A stretch of DNA of 64,000 nucleotides from an uncultured Tateyamaria sp. (GTDB taxonomy: Bacteria; Pseudomonadota; Alphaproteobacteria; Rhodobacterales; Rhodobacteraceae). The number at the start of each line of letters is the position of its first letter. The stretch's first letter is position 1. The translations under genes were made by a program, and so were the position numbers. Location: NCBI RefSeq assembly GCF_947504105.1, contig NZ_CANNGP010000003.1, positions 124,001-188,000 of the forward strand, written 5' to 3'. Below, one piece after another: positions 9,389-17,085 of this stretch. The notes beneath the pieces were generated by a model, which was given only the letters and a program-made list of their open reading frames with translations, did not search any database and was not told where the DNA came from.

Positions 9389-9772
9389 CTAAACTGCGAT
9401 CACAACAAAAATTGTCAGCAACGTGGCCAGAATGAACATGCCCTTGGCCATGTCTTCGGACACGGGGACCTGGATAAAATGGCCGAAGTCCCACAACACG
9501 TGACGCAGCCGACCCAGCATGTGATAAAAGATGCCCCACACTGCTGCGATCAGGATCAGATTGCCGAGCACGCTGCGCAGCAGACCATCAACCACGGCAA
9601 ATGCAGCCTCGGATGATGCAGCGGCCAAGAGCCAAGCAACCACAAGCACAGAGGCGATCAGGCAGCCTATCCCGGTGATGCGCACCATAATGGACGACAT
9701 CGATGTCCACTGTGGGCGGTAGATTTGCAGGTGCGGCGAAAGCGGGCGATTGCCCCGGTTGACGTCTGCCAT
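9389..9772 (-). CDS. sdhC: Succinate dehydrogenase cytochrome b556 subunit
   Basis: A 127-aa membrane protein and the first gene of the sdh operon. It has the family opening RPLSPHLQIYRPQWTSMSSI with the quinone-site Ser and a following Arg (MVRITG), and the heme-ligand region YHMLGRLRHVLWDFGH near residue 85. The residue before that Arg is Val where many family members carry His. Three membrane helices are evident. The paired GTGATCAC palindromes lie about 115-145 nt upstream of its ATG. Confidence 0.95.
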   Translation of the reverse strand: MADVNRGNRPLSPHLQIYRPQWTSMSSIMVRITGIGCLIASVLVVAWLLAAASSEAAFAVVDGLLRSVLGNLILIAAVWGIFYHMLGRLRHVLWDFGHFIQVPVSEDMAKGMFILATLLTIFVVIAV

Positions 9773-9885
9773 TGTGCATCCTTTGTGGTCGGTTGCTTCT
9801 TGATACCTCTTTTTACGGACATGTCACGCGCGACGCTTTCATAAATGGCGCGGTTTTTTGGCGCATTTGCAGGATTCTGCGCAAA

Positions 9886-9916
9886 CGTGATCACGGTTGA
9901 AATACGTGTGATCACA
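9886..9916 (-). promoter_or_regulatory. Paired GTGATCAC palindromes upstream of sdhCDAB (candidate operator)
   Basis: Two perfect 10-bp palindromes, CGTGATCACG at 9886-9895 and TGTGATCACA at 9907-9916, have centres exactly 21 bp apart (two helical turns). Read toward sdhC the left half is TTGTGATCACACG. A near-identical arrangement with the same spacing precedes sucC at 20899-20929. The site lies between the DUF1194 stop and sdhC. Binding by a shared TCA-cycle regulator is inferred; the protein is not identifiable from this window. Confidence 0.7.
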
Positions 9917-9923
9917 AGTTTGG

Positions 9924-10583
9924 TCACTTTGCAGAATAAGTCACCTGTTTCGTGGTCTCGCGTTGCAGCTTGCGTTTGATCTGCTCGGGATAGTCCTCGA
10001 ATCCCTTGGCCGTCACGACAAAAGCCCCCGGCCCGCTGATCAGGTTTTCAAAGAAATAGGCTGTCAGGTCCGTGTCATCCGTTTCAATGGCAATTGCGTT
10101 GACTGTGATGTTGTCTCGTGTCAAAGTCATCCGCTGCGTTGATGGTTCAACCCCTTCATTCGAAATACCGTCGCCCGACACATCGATCACCTTGCGCGAG
10201 CAATGATCTACGGGCGCAAAGGTCGCGCGGGACACGGCCAGTGCCTCGCCAATAGCCGTCGAATAGTTCCGCCAGACCCGTGCATCACCTTCGATCTGGT
10301 TGGCAAGGGCCAGTACATCCTGATGGGTGCCGATGGATGTCCACGGTACGGTCTGGCGCTGACGCGAGGCGCCTGTCCATTGCACAAGGGTTACCTGCGC
10401 GCGCTGCTCCACCAGAGCGTCGGCGACGATCCCATTCCGCAAGGCATAGGCCACGCCATCCATCTGGATACGGTATTCATCAGCATCGACCGATCCTGAC
10501 ACGTCCACGGCCAGAAGCAGCGCCAACTCGCATGCCCGCGTTGGCGACGCCAAGATCAGAAGGAATGAAATCAAGCGCCACAT
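9924..10583 (-). CDS. DUF1194 von Willebrand factor A-like secreted protein
   Basis: A 219-aa protein with a short signal peptide (MWRLISFLLILASPTRACEL). A VWA-type domain follows at once: LLLAVDVSGSVDADEY contains the MIDAS D-x-S-x-S, and RKVIDVSGDGISNEG carries a second acidic metal-site loop. DUF1194 proteins are predicted periplasmic metal-ion-dependent adhesion domains of unknown role. In Rhodobacterales the gene commonly sits just upstream of sdhC, as here. It ends 8 nt before the paired palindromes, so the sdh operator is not shared with it as a promoter. Confidence 0.85.
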   Translation of the reverse strand: MWRLISFLLILASPTRACELALLLAVDVSGSVDADEYRIQMDGVAYALRNGIVADALVEQRAQVTLVQWTGASRQRQTVPWTSIGTHQDVLALANQIEGDARVWRNYSTAIGEALAVSRATFAPVDHCSRKVIDVSGDGISNEGVEPSTQRMTLTRDNITVNAIAIETDDTDLTAYFFENLISGPGAFVVTAKGFEDYPEQIKRKLQRETTKQVTYSAK

Positions 10584-10633
10584 TCAGGAAGCCTAGCGCG
10601 TCCCAACGACCAGTGCACTTCACAAACGCAATG

Positions 10634-11344
10634 TCACTCTAGCATATCGTATAGCGTCCGCAGGTGATCTTCGAACTCGGTACACATTATGATTTCAGTC
10701 GTGCCTGTATCGTAGAAAGCATTGGCTTCGCCGCACTCTTCAATCCGGACGGTCAGGGTGACAGGCAAGTCGAAGTCCTCGTTGAGCGCAGCAACCTCAG
10801 CCGCCATAACTTCAGAGATCAGCAGGGTGTGGCCACCATGATCGAACAGGATGGTATCGCCCTGCCCCGCAATCTCGTCAAAGGCTGGCCCCCAACTGTC
10901 AAGCGCCAGTGCGAACTCTTCAGGGCAGCTTTCAGCGCGGCCCGAGGGCAATCCCAGGTCAATCGCAAAATCCTCGCGCGCTTCGGGGTTGGCGCCGTAG
11001 AACAGGCACACCGTGTTATAAAAGCGTTGCTCATCCGGCCCATGCGTGTCCCAATAGGCGATGTCGGCGGCCGTAGCGGCCTCACCCAGGAAACCGAACG
11101 CTGCATCGTAGGCCAGCGCCTGTGCTGCCTCTTCCTCATAGAAGCCGTCGATCAACAGGATGGAGGCGACATCCGCCGCATCCTCTTCCTGACCAAAAAC
11201 CGGCAGGGCCAGGATATCGATCAACGCGTGCCCCAACTCGTGGTAGAACACCCCCAGAAGATTGGCCTCGACAAAGGCCTCGCGCTCTTCATCTGCAAGC
11301 GCCGCACACGGCAGCAGTAGAAACGGCAACACGTATCGCATCAT
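10634..11344 (-). CDS. DUF4344 family putative zinc metallopeptidase
   Basis: A 236-aa protein with an N-terminal signal peptide (MRYVLPFLLLPCAALAD from the second Met). The segment GVFYHELGHALIDIL contains the HExxH zinc-binding motif, and the downstream acidic stretch GQEEDAADVASILL likely gives the third ligand. This is the DUF4344 signature. It is probably a periplasmic peptidase of unknown substrate. It lies 50 nt upstream of the DUF1194 gene on the same strand and 72 nt after mch, so both may belong to the mcl2-mch transcript. Confidence 0.85.
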   Translation of the reverse strand: MMRYVLPFLLLPCAALADEEREAFVEANLLGVFYHELGHALIDILALPVFGQEEDAADVASILLIDGFYEEEAAQALAYDAAFGFLGEAATAADIAYWDTHGPDEQRFYNTVCLFYGANPEAREDFAIDLGLPSGRAESCPEEFALALDSWGPAFDEIAGQGDTILFDHGGHTLLISEVMAAEVAALNEDFDLPVTLTVRIEECGEANAFYDTGTTEIIMCTEFEDHLRTLYDMLE

Positions 11345-11416
11345 GGGATGTCTCCTTCGCGTCCTGCGGGATGGCGGGTGGGGCGTCGTCGTCAGACGCG
11401 CGTCACCCCGACATCA

Positions 11417-12448
11417 TTACATGGGCATCAAGGCCCAGTAATCGAGATCAAGCAAGACCTCGGGCAGATACTTGCCGTCCTCCCCCCGCAACTGGAACGG
11501 CGCGCCGCCCTTGGTCGCGACCAACCGCAACCGGATCGCCCCCACACCGGGGGCAGAGGTTTCGGCCTTGTCCAGCACTTCGGACCATGCCCGGACCGTA
11601 TCACCCGCCAGGCAAGGATTGGCGTGCGCGCCCGCGTTCAGGCCCACGACCATCTGCGCGTTGGCCAACCCGTTGAACGACAGCGCGCGCGCCATCGAAA
11701 TCACGTGCCCGCCATAGATCAAACGCGTCCCGTCGGGCCGCGCAGATGTGTCAAAATGCACCTTGGCCGTGTTCTGCCAAAGTCGCGTCGCCATCATGTG
11801 TTCGGCTTCCTCGATCGTTACGCCGTCCACATGGTCGATCTGTTCGCCAACCGCATAGTCGCCCCAGCGGTGCGGCTCTCCGGCCAGATCGAAATTGTAG
11901 TTTTCGAAGGTCAAACCATCGGGCACCGCAAGTGTCCCCGCGGGGACAACCTTGTTCAAGTCGGGCACAACCGTCTCAGGCGTGAGCGCATCCAGGTCGC
12001 CCTTCCGCACCATCACCCAGCGCACATATTCCAGAACCGCCTCGTCCCGCTGGTTCCGCCCGGTCGTCCGCACGTAGACCACACCGGACTTACCGTTCGA
12101 GTTCTGCTTGACCCCGATCACCTCGGATTGCGACGTGAGCGTATCACCCGGCCACACCGGCTTCAGCCACCGTCCTTCAGCATAGCCCAGATTTGCGACG
12201 GCATTCAGCGACACGTCCGGGACGGTTTTCCCAAAGACCGTGTGAAAAGCGATCATGTCATCCAGCGGTGACGCGGCAAGCCCACACGCCTGCGCAAACG
12301 TGTCTGAAGAGTACAGGGCGTGCCGCGCCGGATAAAGCGCATGGTAGAGCGCCCGCTCGCCCGCCCCGACCGTCCTCGGAACCGCGTGCGTCAGCACATC
12401 GCCAACACTGTAATCTTCGAAAAACCGGCCCGTATTGGTCTTGGCCAT
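11417..12448 (-). CDS. mch: Mesaconyl-C1-CoA hydratase (beta-methylmalyl-CoA dehydratase)
   Basis: A 343-aa double MaoC/hot-dog hydratase; the length equals that of the Rhodobacter sphaeroides enzyme of the ethylmalonyl-CoA pathway, which interconverts mesaconyl-CoA and beta-methylmalyl-CoA. It begins MAKTNTGRFFEDYSVGDVLTH, with a first MaoC domain and a second one around RWGDYAVGEQIDHVDGVTIE and YGGHVISMARALSFNGL. The ATG at 12446-12448 overlaps the stop of the DUF1737 gene (TGATG), which decides the start against a longer ORF. Its neighbour mcl2 encodes the malyl-CoA thioesterase of the same pathway, so the cluster supports C2 (acetate) assimilation and links to the TCA genes next to it. 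Confidence 0.93.
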   Translation of the reverse strand: MAKTNTGRFFEDYSVGDVLTHAVPRTVGAGERALYHALYPARHALYSSDTFAQACGLAASPLDDMIAFHTVFGKTVPDVSLNAVANLGYAEGRWLKPVWPGDTLTSQSEVIGVKQNSNGKSGVVYVRTTGRNQRDEAVLEYVRWVMVRKGDLDALTPETVVPDLNKVVPAGTLAVPDGLTFENYNFDLAGEPHRWGDYAVGEQIDHVDGVTIEEAEHMMATRLWQNTAKVHFDTSARPDGTRLIYGGHVISMARALSFNGLANAQMVVGLNAGAHANPCLAGDTVRAWSEVLDKAETSAPGVGAIRLRLVATKGGAPFQLRGEDGKYLPEVLLDLDYWALMPM

Positions 12449-12651
12449 CACTGCTCTCCTAGCTTGATATCCGGGGTGTAGTCCCCCGGCACCTCTTTCA
12501 CGACCGCTTGTCCGCAACGCATGATCCCCGCGGCGTGGTCCCAAGTCTGGGTCGGTGAGCCGTGCAGGTCCCATCCCGCATTCAGGGCGGCAGTCACCTT
12601 GTGGCAAAAGGCGGACGTGTCCTCTTCGGACAGAAAGCGGTACAATTTCAT
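12448..12651 (-). CDS. DUF1737 small protein
   Basis: A 67-aa protein beginning MKLYRFLSEEDTSAFCHKV and containing LNAGWDLHGSPTQTWD, which is the DUF1737 core (K-x-Y-x-x-L, then G-W-x-L-x-G-x-P). The role is unknown; members often occur as small accessory ORFs next to metabolic enzymes. It overlaps the start of mch by one base and follows nnrU by 4 nt, so all four genes form one transcript. Confidence 0.82.
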   Translation of the reverse strand: MKLYRFLSEEDTSAFCHKVTAALNAGWDLHGSPTQTWDHAAGIMRCGQAVVKEVPGDYTPDIKLGEQ

Positions 12652-12655
12652 GGAT

Positions 12656-13210
12656 TTACCCCGGGAACGGCCAGACACCCAGCCAGTTGTGGACCCAACC
12701 GATTACGCCCAGCAAGACGACGGACCCGACAAGGAACATGGCGTCCTTTGCAAGCGTACCCTCTGGCCCACGTTGCCAGCCGGGTTCGGCTGCATTGATG
12801 ATACGCGCGGTTGCAATGGCCCAAACCAGCAAGCCGCCAAAGAGCAGTATCGAGGCGACATCACCATTCACCAGCAAGTGCGCGATGGCCCACAGGCTGA
12901 ACCCGGTCAACATGGGATGACGCATGCCAGACACCAGTTTGCCGCGCTTGGGCGCCGGGCTAAGCAGGTAGATTGCGATCAGCATGAGCAGGTTGTTGAT
13001 GTGGATCATGAATTCTGGGGGCAGCCAGACATGGACAAAATCCACACCCCGGTAACCGATGACCATCAGCACAATGGACCCGACAAGCACCAAGGCAATG
13101 ATGCCTTTGCCCGGATCCCCAATAGATGCCCGACGTGCCGGGGCCACCCGCTTGAACAGATGCGCCGCCCACCACAAGGCGACACCTGCAATCAACACAA
13201 TCCAATACAT
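12656..13210 (-). CDS. NnrU-family membrane protein
   Basis: A 184-aa protein with five to six membrane segments. It has the NnrU features: an N-terminal helix with WWAAHLFKR, GYRGVDFVHVWLPPEF, and the conserved loop GMRHPMLTGFSLWAIAHLL, with the RHP and AHLL elements shared with isoprenylcysteine methyltransferase-like folds. NnrU was first linked to nitric oxide metabolism in denitrifiers, but no denitrification genes are visible here, so that role should not be assumed. It lies between mcl2 (3-nt gap) and DUF1737. Confidence 0.85.
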   Translation of the reverse strand: MYWIVLIAGVALWWAAHLFKRVAPARRASIGDPGKGIIALVLVGSIVLMVIGYRGVDFVHVWLPPEFMIHINNLLMLIAIYLLSPAPKRGKLVSGMRHPMLTGFSLWAIAHLLVNGDVASILLFGGLLVWAIATARIINAAEPGWQRGPEGTLAKDAMFLVGSVVLLGVIGWVHNWLGVWPFPG

Positions 13211-13213
13211 CGC

Positions 13214-14068
13214 TTATCCCTTTGCCATCTCCGCGATAGCCTCGGCCTTGGCCAACATTTCGCGCGCGGTCACGATGTGCAGATTCTCGACGATACGTCC
13301 ATCGACAACCGCCACACCCTGACCTGACGCCTCCACCTCTTCAAAGGCTGCAATCTGGCGACGGGCCAGGTCGATCTCGGCCTCGGACGGGGAGAAGGCC
13401 GCATTGGTGATCTCGACCTGTGCCGGATGGATCAGGGTCTTGCCGTCAAAGCCCATGTCGCGGCCCTGTTCGCATTCGACTTGTAGGCCCGCGTCGTCCT
13501 TGAACGCGTTGTAGACGCCGTCGACAATGGCGCAGCCATGTGCCTTGGCTGCCAGCAGGCACAGGCCCAAACCGGATTGCAGCGGCAAACGGTCAGGTCG
13601 GAAGCGGGTCTGTAGTTCCTTGGCCAGATCGTTGGTGCCCATGACCATACACTGCAGCTTCGGATGCGCCGCGATGGCGGGCGCGTTGATCATACCCAGC
13701 GGTGTCTCCATCATAGCCCACAAGGGTATATCCCCCGTGATTTCGGCCAGCGCATCCAGATCGGCAGGCGCGGATACCTTCGGCAGCAGAATGGCGTCTG
13801 CGCCCATGTCCTTGGCCGCTTGCGCGTCATCTCGACCCCAAGCTGTGTCAAACCCGTTGATCCGAACAATCTTGAGCCGCGTGCCATAGCCACCCTGCGC
13901 CAGTGCTTCGGCCAGAGTGGCACGCGCGCTTTCCTTTTCCTCCAGCGAAACCGCGTCTTCGAGATCAAAGATGATCGCATCCACAGGAAGGCCCCGCGCC
14001 TTGTCCAACGCCCGCGGTTTCGAGCCGGGAATGTAAAGAACGGAGCGAAGGGGGCGATCGAGGGCCAT
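13214..14068 (-). CDS. mcl2: (3S)-malyl-CoA thioesterase / HpcH-HpaI (CitE-like) family
   Basis: A 284-aa member of the citrate-lyase-beta/HpcH family: RSVLYIPGSKPRALDKARGL at the N-terminus, DAIIFDLEDAVSLEEKE (metal-binding E-D), LKIVRINGFDTAWGRDD, MVMGTNDLAKEL, and FDGKTLIHPAQVE near residue 215. In R. sphaeroides the paralogue next to mch and the sdh/mdh/suc cluster is Mcl2, which hydrolyses (3S)-malyl-CoA; the shorter length than Mcl1 (about 318 aa) and this context favour Mcl2. The ATG at 14066-14068 (MALDRPLRS) is preferred over a longer ORF. It is probably the first gene of the operon. Confidence 0.85.
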   Translation of the reverse strand: MALDRPLRSVLYIPGSKPRALDKARGLPVDAIIFDLEDAVSLEEKESARATLAEALAQGGYGTRLKIVRINGFDTAWGRDDAQAAKDMGADAILLPKVSAPADLDALAEITGDIPLWAMMETPLGMINAPAIAAHPKLQCMVMGTNDLAKELQTRFRPDRLPLQSGLGLCLLAAKAHGCAIVDGVYNAFKDDAGLQVECEQGRDMGFDGKTLIHPAQVEITNAAFSPSEAEIDLARRQIAAFEEVEASGQGVAVVDGRIVENLHIVTAREMLAKAEAIAEMAKG

Positions 14069-14143
14069 AGCACGGATTCCTTGCGAGTCATAAAGTTGCG
14101 CGGAAAGGGGCATTTTTTACCAGATAGTTCAAGGGCAATTTCG

Positions 14144-14154
14144 CTGCATTGCAG
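14144..14154. promoter_or_regulatory. Short palindrome upstream of mcl2 (possible operator)
   Basis: CTGCATTGCAG is a perfect palindrome around a central base, set inside TTTCG...AAA flanks and 76 nt before the mcl2 start. It could be a regulator site for the ethylmalonyl-CoA genes. It is not the TTTGCAAA type described for PccR, and one short palindrome is weak evidence. Confidence 0.3.
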
Positions 14155-14419
14155 AAATACCTCCATCGGCCCTTGCTTGCAGGCTGTTCCATCAAATTGA
14201 GAACAACTGCGCACGGTGCGTTAACCACTATTCAAACCTCGATCCGCAGCCTGTGCCCATTCCGATCGCTCTGGGAGGACCGTTTCGGCAGGGCCGCTGA
14301 ACACTTCACGGAGTGGGCGATAGGATCAGATGTGAACCGGGGCTGCCCGGTCATCGCCGGGGTTCCGGCTGGGCCAGATGACCTGAGGTGACGCCTTCCT
14401 TTGTGAAAGGCTGAACGTG

Positions 14420-14518
14420 ATGACACGGATGATGAATGTGATGACAGCGGGTGTTCTTGCGCTTGCGGCACTGGTGAATGCCCGGCATGAAACACTCCTG
14501 ACATACAGGTGTCAGTAG
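14420..14518 (+). other. Possible 32-codon truncated reading frame
   Basis: A short frame beginning MTRMMNVMTAGVLALAALVN has a signal-peptide-like or membrane start and then stops. It sits in a region of gene fragments and may be the stub of a truncated secreted protein. No family is recognised and it may not be expressed. The stretch 14155-14419 before it shows nothing I can identify. Confidence 0.2.
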
Positions 14519-14564
14519 TTCGTAGCTATTCATGCACAAGCAATGCAAGGGGCATCCGGTGACA

Positions 14565-14789
14565 ATGATCAATACCAACCAAAGAAAAGCAGGCATTGTT
14601 CTCGTGGTAGTCTCCGCGATTGTCTTTAGTTCTGCCGGCGTTTTCACAAATGGCGTTTCAACAGACGCATGGGGGATCATCTTCTGGCGCGGGGTCGCGG
14701 CATCGTGGAATCCCAACGAGTTATCTACGATGTTCCGCGATAGCGAAGGCAATCTTGTACTTCTGACCGAGACACTAAGTAACGGCTAA
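14565..14789 (+). pseudogene. Chimeric fragment: N-terminus of an EamA/DMT transporter joined to an unrelated tail
   Basis: The first 45 or so residues (TNQRKAGIVLVVVSAIVFSS, then AGVFTNGVSTDAWGIIFWRG) are the first membrane segment and loop of a drug/metabolite transporter of the EamA type, which is normally about 290 aa with ten helices. The frame then jumps to WNPNELSTMFRDSEGNLVLL and ends after TETLSNG. That tail resembles the C-terminus of a small soluble protein, possibly of the VOC/glyoxalase type. This is a deletion fusion of two genes and is unlikely to be functional. Its stop codon lies at the edge of the inverted-repeat element at 14787. Confidence 0.65.
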
Positions 14790-14902
14790 AGCGTTTCGAG
14801 AAGAACTTGAGACATCAACTTTTCTCGAAATGCCCACAACGATTGATCATGGCACCGCGTTGTCGCCCAAAACCTGATTCAGGTTTTTCTCGAAACGCTT
14901 TA
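14787..14902. repeat. 116-bp MITE-like element with perfect 16-bp terminal inverted repeats
   Basis: TAAAGCGTTTCGAGAA at 14787-14802 is repeated exactly in inverted orientation at 14887-14902. The inside holds an imperfect second palindrome around ACCTGATTCAGGT (about 14872-14884) and no coding frame. Both ends are TA, which would fit a Tc1/mariner or IS630-type target site. It is probably a non-autonomous mobile element or REP-like repeat; only one copy is present in this window. Confidence 0.6.
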
Positions 14903-15143
14903 GTTCGAAGAATCTTGCTGATTGGAATGGCACGATCCAAGTTCGCGCAAGTAGTTTGATCCGTCATGTTTCTTGTCGCTATGACCGTGGCAATCATGCA
15001 GCAACAAACACCTGTTGTATCACCTCAGCGTTTGCGGGCCGTGCTTTTAAAAACCAATCAAACGGATAGAGATTTTGAATGCTCACTTGATTTGTGAAAC
15101 CAGTCATTGGATTGCCTTCCAGCAACGGCAGTTTTGTCCGCAC

Positions 15144-15175
15144 TGCAGCCATCGATGCACTGCGCAGCGAAGGTC
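15144..15175 (+). repeat. Left arm of a 32-bp inverted repeat flanking an IS21 remnant
   Basis: The 32 nt centred on CATCGATGCACTGCGCAGCG are found inverted at 15459-15490 with one mismatch. The two arms enclose the IstB tail at 15184-15375. They could be ends of a composite or intergenic repeat rather than IS21 termini. Confidence 0.6.
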
Positions 15176-15183
15176 GTGTCGGT

Positions 15184-15375
15184 CGACGCAGCACGATTGT
15201 CGCGGCCCAGATGCCAGTCTCAAAATGGCACGACTATCTCGGCGGTGATGCGACCGCCGACGCCATCATGGACAGGCTGGTGCATTCAAGTGAAAAGATT
15301 GAGCTGAAAGATGCGTCATTGCGGGCGAAGTCCCAGAACGATCAGCTTGACGCTGAGCAAGACTCTGACGGGTGA
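15184..15375 (+). pseudogene. IstB (IS21-family ATPase) C-terminal remnant
   Basis: The frame RRSTIVAAQMPVSKWHDYLG, then GDATADAIMDRLVHSSEKIE, then LKDASLRAK matches the last 50-60 residues of the IS21 helper ATPase IstB (S-T-x-x-x-x-Q-x-P-V-x-x-W-H-x-x-x-G; A-D-A-I-x-D-R-L-V-H). The Walker motifs and IstA are missing and the sequence upstream is unrelated, so the element is dead. It shows past IS21 activity at this locus. Confidence 0.8.
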
Positions 15376-15458
15376 TGCATATTCCCAAAGGACTAAGCAG
15401 CCCGGTCTCACTTGGTTGTGCGCACAGTCTTAGTGAGATTGCCCGCACTCTCGAACCG

Positions 15459-15490
15459 GACCTTCGCTGCGCAGTGCATCGATGACTGCA
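15459..15490 (-). repeat. Right arm of the 32-bp inverted repeat
   Basis: Inverted copy of 15144-15175 with 31 of 32 matching positions. It ends about 55 nt before the stop of the WYL gene. The stretch 15376-15458 between the IstB remnant and this arm shows nothing recognisable. Confidence 0.6.
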
Positions 15491-15544
15491 ATGCGGGACA
15501 AAGCACTCTTTCGCTGCGGCTGCTCCAATGGCGGCTTTTCTGCG

Positions 15545-16231
15545 CTAGAAGTCCTTTGTCGAAACAGTCTCATTCTTTTGCGTATTTTCCCACTGCGCAA
15601 TAAGGGCGTCCCCTTCGCCCTTAAAATCGGCCGACAAGAAATCGCCGTGGGCAATACGGTCAACGCGAAAGTGGCGCAGGCTTTGGCGCAACTCACACCA
15701 CGCAACGATCATGACATTGTCCACATAATAAATGAGAACAAGCGGCCAGATGATGCGGTGGGTTTCACGTTCCTCCGCATCTCGATAGAAAATCTCCAAT
15801 TTGGTTTCCGAGCGGATCGCAGCGCGAAGGCCTGACAGATCTATCGGCGGCTCAGTCTCGACGCCCCACGATGAGATAACGAGCTTTCGTGTCCCCGGTG
15901 CCGCCTCATGCAGTTTTCGTGAGGCCCGCCCCGCTGCGCGCCACAAACCGGGATCGCCCGTGCGTGCAACAAGGCTTAAACCAACCGCAATGGCCTCTGC
16001 TTCATCGACGTCCAGGTTGATCGGAGGAAGGTCGTAGCCCTTTCGCATAACATAACCGATACCGGGTTCCCCCAGTATCGGGGTTTGCATGGCCTGCAAG
16101 CTGGCAATGTCTCGATAGACGGTTCTGACTGACACTTCGAGGGTCGCTGCTAGATGACGCGCCAAAAGCGGTTTCTTGGCGTCGCGCAATAGCTGAATGA
16201 TCTCGAAAAACCGTGTCGTCTTGGATGCCAT
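15545..16231 (-). CDS. YafY-type transcriptional regulator (HTH + WYL domain)
   Basis: A 228-aa protein. The N-terminal HTH_11 domain shows TTRFFEIIQLLRDAKKPLLA and the recognition helix region VSVRTVYRDIASLQ. The WYL sensor domain follows in the second half (KLEIFYRDAEERETHRIIWP, then LVLIYYVDNVMIVAWCELR and LRHFRVDRI), with the usual W-Y-L triad partly altered to LIYYVDN. Such proteins bind nucleotides or nucleic acid and are usually repressors, often of a divergent gene. Here the divergent neighbour is the truncated secreted-protein gene at 16232, so the natural target may have been lost. Confidence 0.88.
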   Translation of the reverse strand: MASKTTRFFEIIQLLRDAKKPLLARHLAATLEVSVRTVYRDIASLQAMQTPILGEPGIGYVMRKGYDLPPINLDVDEAEAIAVGLSLVARTGDPGLWRAAGRASRKLHEAAPGTRKLVISSWGVETEPPIDLSGLRAAIRSETKLEIFYRDAEERETHRIIWPLVLIYYVDNVMIVAWCELRQSLRHFRVDRIAHGDFLSADFKGEGDALIAQWENTQKNETVSTKDF

Positions 16232-16507
16232 GACTGTTCACCTTTCTATGCGGCACAGGCGCAGCAGGGCCGCAATTGCGGGCCGCGCGATATCGTGGTG
16301 AGCCGCCTCGCCGAAGGTTATGGCGAGACACGCCAATCCATGGGCCTTGGGGCCAATAATTCGGTGATCGAGGTTTTTGCCTCGGACGAAAGCGGATCGT
16401 GGACGATCACAGTGACAACGCCCAACGGGGTGACCTGCCTTGTTGCCAGCGGCCAGGCCTATGAAACGCTCGCCGAAGCCTTGCCTGCCATGGGTAGCGA
16501 CGCCTGA
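16232..16507 (+). pseudogene. Secreted small protein gene lacking its signal peptide
   Basis: The frame is open from at least 16232 and reads FYAAQAQQGRNCGPRDIVVS, then RLAEGYGETRQSMGLG and SWTITVTTPNGVTCLVASGQ. The AAQA-QQGRNCG part looks like the end of a signal peptide followed by mature protein. No ATG with a hydrophobic core precedes it, because the frame runs directly into the WYL gene start on the other strand; only a GTG at 16295 is available, inside the mature part. I infer 5' truncation by rearrangement. The mature domain resembles conserved small exported proteins of Roseobacters with no known function. Confidence 0.6.
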
Positions 16508-16559
16508 ACCGGTGCGGCGGACGACATGTCCACCTTACAGCATCCTGACAGTGCCTTGT

Positions 16560-16582
16560 AAGGCGCACCTGGGTGCGCCTTT
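16560..16582 (+). terminator. Hairpin terminator after the truncated secreted-protein gene
   Basis: A perfect 10-bp stem AAGGCGCACC / GGTGCGCCTT with a TG loop, followed by TTGC. It can act on both strands, because the convergent GNAT gene ends at 16651. Confidence 0.65.
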
Positions 16583-16650
16583 GCATTGCCCGGGGCCGAA
16601 AACAAGCTTCTCCGACCCTTCGTAAGGCGGATCATGATCCGTCATTACCT

Positions 16651-17085
16651 TCAACGCACAGGAGCACGGCGAATGGTCATGCCCCATTTCTCGTCCGCGC
16701 CGAAGCCCAGTTTTTCGTAGAAGCCTCTGGCTTCTGCCGAGCGCCCGGTCAGGAGCATGATCTTGTAGCAATCCGCAGCCCACGCTGCATCGATCACCGC
16801 CTGCATGACCCGCCGCCCCTGCCCAGTCCCACGATACTCAGGGTGCGTGACCACGTTTTCGACCAACGCGTACGGTCGGCCACCCTGTGTCATGTTCGGC
16901 AGAATGTGTAGTGTCGCCATGGCCAGTAGATGATCCGCTTCAAATGCGCCCCAGACAAATGTACCGGGGTGGTCGAGCAAGTCCGCAAATGCCGCGCCGG
17001 ACGCGAGCAGTTGATCCCCGACAAGATGCCGATACAAGGTCAGGGCCTGTGCTGTATCAGCCGCTGTGAGGGTCCGGGTACTCAT
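16651..17085 (-). CDS. GNAT-family N-acetyltransferase
   Basis: A 144-aa acetyltransferase. Motif A, the acetyl-CoA loop, is NVVTHPEYRGTGQGRRVMQA (R-G-x-G-x-G/R type), and the C-terminal ARGFYEKLGFGADEKWGM is the usual motif B. Acceptor unknown. The ATG at 17083-17085 overlaps the tauE-like stop as ATGA, which fixes the start against a much longer spurious ORF. Confidence 0.88.
   Translation of the reverse strand: MSTRTLTAADTAQALTLYRHLVGDQLLASGAAFADLLDHPGTFVWGAFEADHLLAMATLHILPNMTQGGRPYALVENVVTHPEYRGTGQGRRVMQAVIDAAWAADCYKIMLLTGRSAEARGFYEKLGFGADEKWGMTIRRAPVR

Noticed and set aside
9667-9927. 86-codon minus-strand ORF covering the sdh operator region
   Set aside because: Overlaps sdhC in another frame and has no ribosome site or family resemblance; the region is better explained as regulatory.
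14532-14789. Intact small membrane protein
   Set aside because: The first part is clearly the first helix of a large transporter and the tail is unrelated, so it is a fusion fragment.
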